From positions 36,123 to 100,122 of the forward strand of contig QZLA01000306.1 in NCBI GenBank assembly GCA_004796375.1: DNA of 64,000 nt. Reading direction: 5' to 3'. Positions 53,451 to 62,427 of the stretch are shown one piece after another. Made by a program: the position numbers and the translations under genes. The notes beneath the pieces are model-generated. The model searched no databases, was not told the DNA's origin, and saw only the letters and a program-made list of their open reading frames with translations. Each line of letters starts with the position of its first letter. Position 1 is the stretch's first letter. The stretch comes from Desulfobacteraceae bacterium (GTDB lineage Bacteria; Desulfobacterota; Desulfobacteria; Desulfobacterales; Desulfobacteraceae).

Positions 53451-54941
53451 ATGAAACTGTTTTCCTCACTGTACTCAAAACTGTCTGCCGGCCTGATGCT
53501 GCTGTTCTGCCTGACCGGTCTTTTTTTCATCGGGTTTACCCTGGTATCCACTGAAATGTACCAGAACGAAATCAACCAGAAACTCAACCGCACCCTGGCT
53601 GACAATATTGTATCCGAACACCTCCTGCTCAGGGACGGACGGATCAATCAGGACAGTTTAAAGGATCTTTTCCATACCCTGATGATCATCAATCCCAGTA
53701 TCGAACTGTACCTGATCAATCCCACCGGAAATATACTGGCCTATTCCGCGCCCCCGGGGAAGGTCAGGCTCGACCGTGTAGACCTGACACCGGTCCGCCG
53801 CTGGTTTGAGGAGGACCCATCCCTGCCCGTTCTCGGGGAAGACCCCAGAAATCCGGGGAAGCATAAAGCCATTGCCGTGGGAAGGATCCCGAAAACCGGC
53901 CCCCTGGAGGGCTACCTCTATATCATTCTGGCCAGCGAGCATTACGATAACTCTATCCAGAAGGTCAAAGCCAGCTACATCCTCCGTACTGGGATATGGG
54001 TGATCCTCATCGGCATCCTATCTGCCATTACCGCCGGATTTTTCCTGTTCCGTTTCCTGACCCGCCGTTTAACACGCCTGACCCATGCCATGGACAACCT
54101 GGATCTTGCAAGGCCCACCCGCCAGACGCCGTCACCCCAAGGAACCCAAAAACGGATCAAGGACGAAATTGACCGCCTGGGTGTGACATTTACCCGGATG
54201 GTTGACCAGATGATTGACCAAATGGATGATATCAAGCAGGCAGACAAACTTCGCCGTGACCTGATCGCCAATGTTTCCCATGACCTCCGTACCCCCATTG
54301 CCACATTGCAGGGGTATATCGAAACCCTGCTGCTCAGTGACGACAACCTGCTGCCGGATGAACGAAAATCCTACCTGGATACAGCCAGGATTCAATGCAT
54401 CCGCCTGACCAAGCTGGTCAGGGATCTGTTTGACCTGGCCCGGCTGGACTCAAAAGAGGCAACTCCCGAGTTTGAATCGATCAACTTAAAGGATCTGGCC
54501 CAGGATGTGATCATGGGGTTTAAGCTCAAGGCAGAGGCAGAGCACATCACACTCCAGGCTGCTGCAGATGAGACCCTGCCACCGGTTATGGCCGACATCG
54601 GCATGATTGAACGGGTACTTGAAAACCTGATCGAAAATGCCATCCATCACACACCGGCCAACGGCAAGGTCACCCTTGGCATGGCCCTTAAAGATGACCG
54701 GGTCCGGATTACAGTGTCCGATACCGGATGCGGTATTCCCAAAAAGGAAATCCCTCACCTGTTTGAACGGTTTTACAAAGTGGACAAGAGCCGTAAAAGC
54801 AGACCCGGCCATTCCGGCCTCGGCCTGGCAATCACCAAACGGATCCTTGACCTTCACCAATCGGTCATCCAGGTAGACAGCACAGTGAACACAGGAACCG
54901 TGTTTGATTTTTCCCTGCCTGTGGTCTCGACCGGGGAATGA
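53451..54941 (+). CDS. sensor histidine kinase
   Basis: This 496-residue kinase has TM1 (about residues 11-33), a periplasmic domain (34-178, including a single-Cache/PAS-like part with ELYLINPTGNILAYSAP), TM2 (about 180-202), HAMP to about 260, HisKA with H277 in IANVSHDLRTPIATL, and HATPase with ENLIENAIHHTP, DTGCGIPKKE and SGLGLAITKRIL. It pairs with the regulator 3 nt upstream. The stimulus is unknown. Confidence 0.94.
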   Translation: MKLFSSLYSKLSAGLMLLFCLTGLFFIGFTLVSTEMYQNEINQKLNRTLADNIVSEHLLLRDGRINQDSLKDLFHTLMIINPSIELYLINPTGNILAYSAPPGKVRLDRVDLTPVRRWFEEDPSLPVLGEDPRNPGKHKAIAVGRIPKTGPLEGYLYIILASEHYDNSIQKVKASYILRTGIWVILIGILSAITAGFFLFRFLTRRLTRLTHAMDNLDLARPTRQTPSPQGTQKRIKDEIDRLGVTFTRMVDQMIDQMDDIKQADKLRRDLIANVSHDLRTPIATLQGYIETLLLSDDNLLPDERKSYLDTARIQCIRLTKLVRDLFDLARLDSKEATPEFESINLKDLAQDVIMGFKLKAEAEHITLQAAADETLPPVMADIGMIERVLENLIENAIHHTPANGKVTLGMALKDDRVRITVSDTGCGIPKKEIPHLFERFYKVDKSRKSRPGHSGLGLAITKRILDLHQSVIQVDSTVNTGTVFDFSLPVVSTGE

Positions 54942-55038
54942 TAAATATGATTGATGAATTGACACACGGGTGCCGTCTATTGTAACAGTTTAATAACAGG
55001 AGATATTTTCCAAAACCAATATGGCTGGCGGAGGTTGA

Positions 55039-55791
55039 ATGAGCGCTTCTGACAAACCCCAAAAAGAGGTCCCGACCTTGAGGGATAAAGGTGAGCGAAA
55101 CGGGACAATACCGTCCGGCCAAACAGATATCCTGGCAGGCAGTGAGTCTCTATATGATATCGATTCAAAGGCATTCCAACGGATGTACAGGAACCATGGG
55201 GCGGTCATGTACATCGTTGATCTCGAATCATTCAGGATTATCGACGCAAATCATTCCGCCCTGAAGTTCTACGGGTATGATATTGATACCATGCGGACAA
55301 AACGAATCCCAGATCTCAACATCACACCGGAAAAGGAGATCCGTTCCGAGATAAAAAGGGCCGTGGAGGAGGGGAGATCTTATTACATGTATCAGCACCA
55401 GCTGGCCAATGGTGAGATCCGTGATGTTGAAATATATGCCAACCCTATTTTCATCAAAGGCAAGGAGTACTCATTTTCAATCGTCCATGACATTACGAAT
55501 AGAAGGCAGGCCGAAGAAAAGCTTAGACAAAAAGAAGAGGAACGAGAAGGTCTGATCAAGGAACTTCAAGAGGCTTTGGTTGAAGTAAAAACCCTCAGCG
55601 GACTTCTTCCCATCTGTGCTTCCTGTAAAAAAATCCGTGACGACAAAGGCTACTGGAACCAGATTGAATCGTATATACAGGCCCACTCGGAAGCCATATT
55701 CAGCCACGGCCTTTGTCCCACCTGCACTGACGAATTGTATGGCGGTAAAGAATGGTATAACAAATTGAAAAGTAAAAAAGGCATTGATTAA
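55039..55791 (+). CDS. PAS-domain signalling protein with C-terminal Cys motif
   Basis: This 250-residue cytoplasmic protein has a PAS domain (about 45-160, IVDLESFRIIDANHSALKFYGYD, YSFSIVHDITNRRQAEE), a coiled coil (about 165-190), and a C-terminal module with LLPICASCKKIRDDKGYW and FSHGLCPTCTDEL. That module often ends sensor proteins of deltaproteobacteria and probably binds a metal through two CxxC pairs. No output domain is attached, so it likely works by protein contact. GGAGGTTGA precedes the ATG. It may belong with the two-component genes before it. Confidence 0.85.
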   Translation: MSASDKPQKEVPTLRDKGERNGTIPSGQTDILAGSESLYDIDSKAFQRMYRNHGAVMYIVDLESFRIIDANHSALKFYGYDIDTMRTKRIPDLNITPEKEIRSEIKRAVEEGRSYYMYQHQLANGEIRDVEIYANPIFIKGKEYSFSIVHDITNRRQAEEKLRQKEEEREGLIKELQEALVEVKTLSGLLPICASCKKIRDDKGYWNQIESYIQAHSEAIFSHGLCPTCTDELYGGKEWYNKLKSKKGID

Positions 55792-55859
55792 ACCCTGCCA
55801 ATCATAACGTTTAAGCGGCACAAACGTCCCAAAAAGAGAATAACGTTCAACACCATACC

Positions 55860-56357
55860 ATGGACCCTGAAAACCAATACATCAGCAAGACCCAAAAGAA
55901 GAAAGAAGCCAAAGCACTTCAAGAACTTGGGGTGCGCCTCCTAAGGCTTAATGCCGGCCAGCTGGAAGTGATGGATCTTCCCGGCGATCTAAAAAAAGCC
56001 CTGCTGGAAGCAAAAGCCATCAGATCCAAGGTTGCAGGCCGCCGGCAGGAGCAGTTCATCGGTGCCCTGATGAGGGAGGTCGCACCTGACACCATCCACC
56101 GGGCGCTGGACAAATTGGAAACCGGACTTCCGGCAAAATCAGAAGAAGACCGGGAGATCGGCCTTTGGTTTGAAAGGCTTTCAACGGGTGACCCGGTGCA
56201 TATGGAAACCTTCCTGGAAAGGTATCCGGACCTGCCGCGTCAGCAGCTGCGCCAGCTGTTGAGAAATGTGAAAAAAGAAAAAACCGCCGACAAGAAGACC
56301 CGATCCCAGAAGGCCCTTGAACAGATGATTCGACAATGCCTTACCCAAGATGCATAA
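55860..56357 (+). CDS. darP: DarP/YjgA-like ribosome-associated protein (DUF615)
   Basis: This 165-residue helical, highly charged protein matches the family pattern: an N-terminal YISKTQKKKEAKALQELG, DLKKALLEAKAIRSKVAGRRQEQFIG split as LLEAKAIRS and GRRQEQFIGALMRE, IHRALDKLE, and the final RQQLRQLLRNVKKEK. In E. coli this factor assists 50S ribosome assembly (family knowledge). It stands alone. Confidence 0.85.
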   Translation: MDPENQYISKTQKKKEAKALQELGVRLLRLNAGQLEVMDLPGDLKKALLEAKAIRSKVAGRRQEQFIGALMREVAPDTIHRALDKLETGLPAKSEEDREIGLWFERLSTGDPVHMETFLERYPDLPRQQLRQLLRNVKKEKTADKKTRSQKALEQMIRQCLTQDA

Positions 56358-56401
56358 ACGCGCTATATTCGAACCACAGCAGACAACGTGTACAACCCGT
56401 A

Positions 56402-57922
56402 TCAGGGGCGGTATGCCGAAAACATGTTGTGAGCTAGGCCATAGTGGGTCCCGATATCCCGTCTGAAATCGAAGCGGTTGCCATGGTTGTTTTCCCTGGG
56501 AATCAGCCGGACCCTGCCGCCCTCAAAGGCAGTCTTTACTTTGTGGGTCAGCTTGGCAGCCGTCTCATGGTGTGAGGTATTCTTCAGGCTGCCATTACAG
56601 ACCAGGTAGAGCACCCGGGTACCATCGGAAACAAAACCTTTTTCATTGGAAACGCCCATGGCCGAGGGAACGGGCAGCAATCCTTTCTTTTTCAGGTAGC
56701 CAAAGTCCATCTCAATTTTTTCGTTGCGGGTTACCCGCCAGGGATATCCCTTCTGGCCGTCCGGACCGCCAGGCCCTGTAACAAAGGCTGTGGTCAGGCA
56801 AATCTGGTCTTCCCTGACTTCAGGGGAAACCCGGTCCAATTCACCGGTAAACATGGCCTCAAACAGGCGCCCTGAATTCTTAAGGCGCCGAACCACCGTC
56901 TGAAATTCCGGTTCTCCGGGCCGGATATTAATTTCGCATACCCTGACAGCTGAAGGGCTCAGGTCGTCTCCGTGCTTCTGAAAAGAGACGATGCAGCCCG
57001 GGTAAAGGATACAGGGCCGTAAAAGCCCTTGTTTGCGAAGGGCATTGACCAGTGGGATGGCGATCTGTTCGTTGACCATTTCAATCAGCCGCCGGGATTC
57101 AAAAGGGTGTGGCGAGATACTTCCCATGCCCCCGGTAATGGGGTTCAATGAACTTGAAGGCCCTTCGAACCGTTCAGGATAATCCATGGATGTGGGCAGT
57201 ATCCTGAATCCGCCTTTGCCGTCCACCAGAATAGTGAAACTGATCTCTACACCCGCCATGCGGGATTCAATGAGCAGCGGCCATGGTCTGTTTTTAAACA
57301 TTTTTTTGTAAGCCGGTTTATAGTCCTGGATCAGATCATCGTACACCTGTGACATTTGCCATACATCCTGGATAATCCTGGCTCCCTTGCCTCCGGCACT
57401 GTATGGGAATTTAAGTACCGCCCCGCCGTAGGTGTGAAGATAATCCAGGACGAACCGGGACACCTCGGAAAAAGACCTGGCATCAGCCACAGTCCACTCA
57501 TCGGCTACCGGGATGCCAATCTCTTTACACAGCTCCTTGCACCGGATCTTGTCGCCTTCGATAAACCCCCCGGTTTCTGTCAGTCCTGCCACCCGCTCAC
57601 CAAACCCCTTTTCCGTGAGGCAGTCGACAATACCATTGAAAATGAGGGACTCGGGCATGGGGATGGCATAATCGATTTCCTCTTTTTCGAAACTGTCAGC
57701 CATGGCTTGCGCATAACTATTCACGGTATTGTCATGGGTGGGCACAAACCCGACATCCCATCCCATGGTCATTGCAAACTCGGGCATGGCTGGCGTTCCC
57801 CTGATCACACATCCTCTGTAATCTGTGCCATTGTTATCATGCCCTGTTTGAGAAACGATCACCGCAGACAGCAAGGTCCTGGCATCTGTTCCGGCAAATC
57901 CGATAATTACAGGTTTCCCCAT
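56402..57922 (-). CDS. PurD-like ATP-grasp protein of unknown substrate
   Basis: This 506-residue protein has an N-terminal pre-ATP-grasp domain (VIIGFAGTDARTLLSAVI), then an ATP-grasp core with AVLKFPYSAGGKGARII as nucleotide-binding strand and loop, and a metal-binding acidic/Asn set in VRVCEINIRPGEPEF. The layout and SSLNPITGGMGSISPHPF resemble glycinamide ribonucleotide synthetase (PurD), but the protein is longer and diverged, and no purine gene is adjacent. It probably ligates an amine to a carboxylate; the substrates are unknown. The ATG at 57922 has GGAGGG upstream; the open frame to 57997 is not conserved in character. Confidence 0.72.
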   Translation of the reverse strand: MGKPVIIGFAGTDARTLLSAVIVSQTGHDNNGTDYRGCVIRGTPAMPEFAMTMGWDVGFVPTHDNTVNSYAQAMADSFEKEEIDYAIPMPESLIFNGIVDCLTEKGFGERVAGLTETGGFIEGDKIRCKELCKEIGIPVADEWTVADARSFSEVSRFVLDYLHTYGGAVLKFPYSAGGKGARIIQDVWQMSQVYDDLIQDYKPAYKKMFKNRPWPLLIESRMAGVEISFTILVDGKGGFRILPTSMDYPERFEGPSSSLNPITGGMGSISPHPFESRRLIEMVNEQIAIPLVNALRKQGLLRPCILYPGCIVSFQKHGDDLSPSAVRVCEINIRPGEPEFQTVVRRLKNSGRLFEAMFTGELDRVSPEVREDQICLTTAFVTGPGGPDGQKGYPWRVTRNEKIEMDFGYLKKKGLLPVPSAMGVSNEKGFVSDGTRVLYLVCNGSLKNTSHHETAAKLTHKVKTAFEGGRVRLIPRENNHGNRFDFRRDIGTHYGLAHNMFSAYRP

Positions 57923-58107
57923 AGTAACGACCCTCCATGGAAAAGATTGATTAACCACAGCAATTTGCATTAGGGCAGCAGCTTGAGCGTGTGACAACGT
58001 TCCGGCACATCAGGAGAACAAAATTGCCAGTGCCAGACTGACATAAATTCAGCCTGGATTCAAGCAGGCGTTTCAATGAGCCTGGCCTTCTTATCTATAG
58101 ATTAATA

Positions 58108-60000
58108 TTATTCAAACACCCCCTGGATGCTTTTCCCGATCCCTTTAAAAATCAGGCCGGGTTGATTTTCTTTAAATTCGCTTTTCAATTCAATCAAGCG
58201 CGGGTGCCCGGGCACGGCTTCAAGCCCTATTCTAACCAGGTAGCGCGCCCGTTTTATTTTCAGTCTTCTCCAGGCACCTTCCGCCAGTGCGGCATATCTA
58301 TTGCCGATCCTGATCATGCCTGATTTGGCCGGTTCATTGTCCGGATCAACCTCTAGAACCCGTCGATAATATAAAACGGCACAATCATTTTCAGGCGTTG
58401 ACAACCTGCTTTCTTCAATGGATTGTTCGGCCTTTTCTATCAGCCCCTGAATGGCAACCCTGTCCTTGTCAGATTGGGCGGCCAGTGCTGCCAGACGCCC
58501 ATGCCCTGGAATTGCATCAAGTCCCCGCTTGACCAGCTTATGGGCTCTCTTGATGTCAAGCACTTTCCATGCATCATCCGCCAGTGCGGCATAGGTATTG
58601 CCAATTCTTTCCAATCCGGCTTTTGCAGTTTCATTGTCCGGGTCAATGGTAAAAACCTGACGGTAGTAAAACACCGCACAATCATTTTCAGGTGTTGACA
58701 GTTTGTTTTCCTCAATACATGTTTCAGCCCTTGAGATGAACCCCTGGATGGCGGTTTGATTCTTTTCCTCTTGAATGGCCTGCTGTGCCAGCCGTTCCTT
58801 TTCCAAACGGATCTCTTTGATTTTGATCGAGGCCGTTCCTGCTGCTGCCAGCAGCACGAGGATGACGGTGATACTCAGCCAGAACCGTTTATTTCTAAAG
58901 ATACTCCCTGCTGTCCGATGCTCTGCCGCCATTAAAGTGGCGGTCATCTCCGGCTTATCAATAAAGACGGTCTGTTCATAATCCTGCTGTTGAGGATCAG
59001 ATTCAGGAACGGGTTTATCCCCTGTCAGGCTTGCCTGGGCTGCCTTTGCCATTGCTTTTTTATCGGTTTGATAGATATCGCTGAACAGCTCAATAATAAA
59101 ATCGGAGAGTCTCTTAGGCGTGGGCCGGCTGCTCATAGCAAACAGGTAGTCATCAATGTCTTTTTGCATATCCGCACAGGAGGGGTACCGCTTATCCGGG
59201 TCCACTGCCAGGGCCCGCCCAAGAATACCAATCAATTCCCTGGGCAGGTCCGGTTTTAAGATGTCCGGTGCAGTGAACTCGGCATTCATCACCTTTTTGA
59301 AAAGGTCTGCGCCATCACCGGTATACAACCGCTGTCCGGTGAGCATCTCATACATGAGGGCACCGATAGAGAAGATATCGGTCCGATGGTCAATGGTACC
59401 GGCGTCAAGCTGCTCAGGAGACATATAGGCGACTTTTCCCTTGACCAGTCCGGTCCGGGTTTTATCGGTCTGGGTCATCGATTTGGCCACACCGAAATCG
59501 ATGATCTTGACCTTTCCCTCATAGGTGATGAAAATGTTGTGAGGGCTGATGTCCCGGTGGATGATCTGAAGATGATTATCATTCAGATCCTTTAAATTAT
59601 GGGCATAGCTCATCCCTTCACAAATTTTCGAGATAATAAGAAGCGCATTCTCAGTATCAAGTGGTCTTCCGGCCTGGGCGGATCGTTTCAACAGGGTATG
59701 CAGGTCCTGCCCGAACAGGTATTCCATGGCCATATAGTAAAACCGGTCAATCTCACCAAAATCATAGGTGTGTATGATGTTTTCGTGCTGAAGCAGGGCA
59801 CCCAGTTTTGCTTCATCAATAAATGAATTGACCAGCGTCTCTTCCAAAGCGTTCTGGGGAAGCATCCTCTTGATCACAATGAGTTTTTCAAACCCCTCTT
59901 CTCCGATGATTTTACCCCTGAACACCTCGGCCATCCCGCCGACGGCAAGGCGGTCCAAAAGGATGTATTTACCAAACGGCTTCGGTGTGATGGGTTCCAT
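58108..60000 (-). CDS. membrane serine/threonine protein kinase with duplicated C-terminal region
   Basis: This 630-residue protein begins with a Hanks-type kinase domain (about 10-290: VIKR with K44, HRD at 148-150, DFG at 168-170, MSPEQL). A cytoplasmic linker follows, then one TM helix (about 372-395) and an extracytoplasmic region made of two copies of a unit of about 99 residues (about 415-512 and 514-611). Each copy carries LSTPENDCAV, YYR, DPDNE, RIGN.YAALA and IPGH/VPGH-type motifs, and looks TPR-like. It would phosphorylate cytoplasmic proteins in response to an envelope signal. Confidence 0.9.
   Translation of the reverse strand: MEPITPKPFGKYILLDRLAVGGMAEVFRGKIIGEEGFEKLIVIKRMLPQNALEETLVNSFIDEAKLGALLQHENIIHTYDFGEIDRFYYMAMEYLFGQDLHTLLKRSAQAGRPLDTENALLIISKICEGMSYAHNLKDLNDNHLQIIHRDISPHNIFITYEGKVKIIDFGVAKSMTQTDKTRTGLVKGKVAYMSPEQLDAGTIDHRTDIFSIGALMYEMLTGQRLYTGDGADLFKKVMNAEFTAPDILKPDLPRELIGILGRALAVDPDKRYPSCADMQKDIDDYLFAMSSRPTPKRLSDFIIELFSDIYQTDKKAMAKAAQASLTGDKPVPESDPQQQDYEQTVFIDKPEMTATLMAAEHRTAGSIFRNKRFWLSITVILVLLAAAGTASIKIKEIRLEKERLAQQAIQEEKNQTAIQGFISRAETCIEENKLSTPENDCAVFYYRQVFTIDPDNETAKAGLERIGNTYAALADDAWKVLDIKRAHKLVKRGLDAIPGHGRLAALAAQSDKDRVAIQGLIEKAEQSIEESRLSTPENDCAVLYYRRVLEVDPDNEPAKSGMIRIGNRYAALAEGAWRRLKIKRARYLVRIGLEAVPGHPRLIELKSEFKENQPGLIFKGIGKSIQGVFE
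58165..58755 (-). repeat. tandem in-frame duplication of about 297 bp inside the kinase gene
   Basis: The two copies encode 99-residue units that remain easily alignable, including an identical STPENDCAV stretch and the YYR, DPDNE, RIGN and AALA motifs. This points to a fairly recent internal duplication. The boundaries are estimated from the protein alignment by eye. Confidence 0.75.
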
Positions 60001-60213
60001 AAAAGTTGTATATCCTTGTTCTTATCTGTTATTTTCAGAACGCTGTCCAACCCCAGACCGGATCATCCATCCTGAATACCATTTATTATGCGGCATCATA
60101 AAATTCAAGGTATCCGAATAAGAAAAAAATGAGTTTTTTATACGACACGGTGTCTATTGTCTATATGTATGATATAAATCAACCTGTACTGTGAACTGAT
60201 CAGGAGAAAAATC

Positions 60214-60864
60214 ATGTTGAACAAGAGAAGCATTCGGACACTGTTTTTTGTTATGTTGGCCCTGGGCTTGTGTTCCTGTGCATCCATGCACACCAACCAG
60301 GAGCGGGGAACCGCAGTCGGGGCCGGTGTGGGTGCAGGCGTTGGCGCAATACTTGGCCAGGCCATCGGCGGAGACACGGAATCCACCCTCATCGGTGCTG
60401 GCATCGGCGCAGCCATCGGCGGTATTGCCGGAAACCAGGTCGGGCGGTACATGGACCTTCAAGAACAGGAACTGCGGCGGGCTATTGCCGCCTCAGAAGC
60501 CGCCAGTATCCGCAGGGAACAAGATATCTTGCGGGCCACTTTCAAAGGAGAGGCATACTTTGAGTATGATTCCAGCCAGCTGAAAGCCGGTGCTTACCCG
60601 GAATTGAGACGAATTTCAGATGTGCTGAACCGCTACCCCGAAACCATGATCGAAGTGGCCGGGCATACCGATATCCGCGGCAGCCAAGAATACAACCAGC
60701 AGCTTTCAGAACGGCGGGCGGATGCCGTAAAAAATGAACTGGTTTACAACGGGGTGGATCCCAGAAGAATCCGAGCGGTCGGGTATGGAGAAACCCGGCC
60801 CATATCTTCGGATCATGCCATGAACCGCCGGGTTGAAATCATCATTGTTCCGGTCACCCGGTAA
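60214..60864 (+). CDS. OmpA-family lipoprotein with glycine zipper
   Basis: This 216-residue precursor has a lipoprotein-like signal (GLCSC, Cys20 or Cys22). A glycine-zipper segment follows (about 32-75, AVGAGVGAGVGAILGQAIGG split in short repeats). The C-terminal OmpA domain that binds peptidoglycan has FEYDSSQLKAGAYPEL, EVAGHTDIRGSQEYN and RIRAVGYGETRP. It would tie the outer membrane to the cell wall. AGGAGAAA precedes the ATG. Confidence 0.9.
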   Translation: MLNKRSIRTLFFVMLALGLCSCASMHTNQERGTAVGAGVGAGVGAILGQAIGGDTESTLIGAGIGAAIGGIAGNQVGRYMDLQEQELRRAIAASEAASIRREQDILRATFKGEAYFEYDSSQLKAGAYPELRRISDVLNRYPETMIEVAGHTDIRGSQEYNQQLSERRADAVKNELVYNGVDPRRIRAVGYGETRPISSDHAMNRRVEIIIVPVTR

Positions 60865-60968
60865 TGACGGTGTCTGGGGAGATGACCGTAAAAACATCAC
60901 CATTCAGTTTGTTGCAGATGAGGTTCTTCTTTTAACCATGAAAGGCCTTTAATATGAGGAGAGAAAGC

Positions 60969-61523
60969 ATGCGGATTCAAAACAGAACAAGATATTCAAT
61001 TCTTCTGGCGGCCTGCCTGGTTTTATGGGCAGCCGCAACCACCCAGGCAGCATCAAAGGTGGAATTAAATGCAAAAGTGAATGCCTGCCTCAAGGCGTTT
61101 TACAAAGAGGTGCCAGAAGGCAAAGAACTGGCTAACAAATCCAAAGGGATGCTGGTCTTCCCGTCGGTGATCAAGGCCGGTATCGGCATCGGCGGCGAGT
61201 ATGGTGAAGGGTCCCTGATCATCGGGGGCAAGACCGTTGACTACTATTCCACGGCAGCCGCCTCCATTGGTTTTCAGCTCGGGGCCCAATCCAAAGCGAT
61301 CATACTCATGTTCATGCAGCAAGGGGCCCTGAATGATTTCAGGAATGCCCAGGGATGGAAGATTGGCGTGGATGGTTCAGTGGCCCTGATTGAACTCGGT
61401 GCCGGCGGCAGTATAGACACCGATAATATCAAAGATCCGGTCATCGGGTTTGTTTTCGGTCAAAAAGGCCTGATGTACAACCTCACCCTTGAAGGGTCAA
61501 AAATCACCAAATTAAAAAAATAG
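60969..61523 (+). CDS. SYLF (YSC84-like) lipid-binding domain protein, exported
   Basis: This 184-residue precursor has a signal peptide ending near TQA-AS. The remainder is a SYLF domain: KELANKSKGMLVFPSVIKAG, GGEYGEGSLIIGGKTVDYY, SIGFQLGAQSKAIILMFM, and GVDGSVALIELGAGG. SYLF domains bind phosphoinositides in eukaryotes; bacterial members are periplasmic and of unknown role. The ATG at 60969 (MRIQNRT) has GAGGAGAG upstream and is preferred to the ATG at 60954. Confidence 0.88.
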   Translation: MRIQNRTRYSILLAACLVLWAAATTQAASKVELNAKVNACLKAFYKEVPEGKELANKSKGMLVFPSVIKAGIGIGGEYGEGSLIIGGKTVDYYSTAAASIGFQLGAQSKAIILMFMQQGALNDFRNAQGWKIGVDGSVALIELGAGGSIDTDNIKDPVIGFVFGQKGLMYNLTLEGSKITKLKK

Positions 61524-61631
61524 GTTTTCTCTTTTTTTAGGTTCAACACTCAACCGGGCAGTCCAGAACACTGCCATCCAGGATTGTGATAAAAAAGTGA
61601 GAATTTCGTGATGCGCCTGTGACATTAACGC

Positions 61632-61704
61632 CTGAGAATTAGAATCAGGGGAGAGCAATCATCTTCCCATGATCAAAGCCGGTATCGACCGGCTCAATTC
61701 TCAG
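61632..61704 (+). promoter_or_regulatory. nested stem-loops in the leader of the spondin-domain gene
   Basis: An outer 9-bp inverted repeat, CTGAGAATT (61632-61640) and AATTCTCAG (61696-61704), encloses an inner perfect hairpin, AGCCGGT-ATCG-ACCGGCT (61677-61694). The structure ends 18 nt before the ATG, next to the ribosome site. It may affect translation or mRNA stability. No known riboswitch class is recognised. Confidence 0.4.
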
Positions 61705-61722
61705 ACAGAAAAGGAGGCAGTC

Positions 61723-62382
61723 ATGAAAAAAACATTAATTATCGGATCAATCCTGTTTACGGTCATTGCACTGGTGTTCCCAGGCCCCGCCCTGGCACAG
61801 GGAACCCGGACCTTTGAAGTCACGATTACCAACCTGACCGGCGGGCAGATTTTCAGCCCGCCCATTGTTCTGGCCCACGACAATGATTTCAATCTGTTCA
61901 CCCTGGGTGAACCGGCATCAGAAGCGCTTACCGGCCTTGCTGAAGACGGAGACACCAGCGGCCTGGTTGACATGGCGGAAAATATGCCATCCATTTATGG
62001 GTATGCCATGGCCGACGGCCCGGTACTGCCCGGCACCTCTGCAGTTGTTGAAATAGACACCCATCACACCGCAAAACGCCTTTCCGTCGCAGGCATGCTG
62101 GTCACCACCAATGATGCATTTTTCGCTGTGCGAGGTGCAAGAACCTGGGGCATTTTCCTGGAACCCTTGTATGCCTCAGCATATGATGCCGGAAGTGAGG
62201 TCAATTCCGAGAACTGCTCGGATATTCCCGGGCCACCCTGCGGCAATGGCGGCGTCCGCAATACAGCCGATGCAGAAGGGTACGTTCATATTCATGCCGG
62301 CATCCACGGCACTATGGATATAAGCACTGCCGAGTTTGACTGGAACAACCCGGTTGCCCTGATCCGGATCCAGCGGAAATAA
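61723..62382 (+). CDS. exported spondin-domain protein
   Basis: This 219-residue precursor has a signal peptide ending ALA-QG. The mature part matches the bacterial spondin_N type: TFEVTITNLTGGQIFSPPIV, LGEPASEALTGLAEDGDTS, SVAGMLVTTNDAFFAVRG, and the C-terminal YVHIHAGIHG with metal-binding-type His residues. It is extracellular or periplasmic, and its function is unknown. AAGGAGG lies at good distance from the ATG at 61723, whereas the longer frame from 61669 has none. Confidence 0.87.
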   Translation: MKKTLIIGSILFTVIALVFPGPALAQGTRTFEVTITNLTGGQIFSPPIVLAHDNDFNLFTLGEPASEALTGLAEDGDTSGLVDMAENMPSIYGYAMADGPVLPGTSAVVEIDTHHTAKRLSVAGMLVTTNDAFFAVRGARTWGIFLEPLYASAYDAGSEVNSENCSDIPGPPCGNGGVRNTADAEGYVHIHAGIHGTMDISTAEFDWNNPVALIRIQRK

Positions 62383-62427
62383 CCCTCTATTTGCGGACAT
62401 GTACAACATCATACCGAGGAGGTTCCC

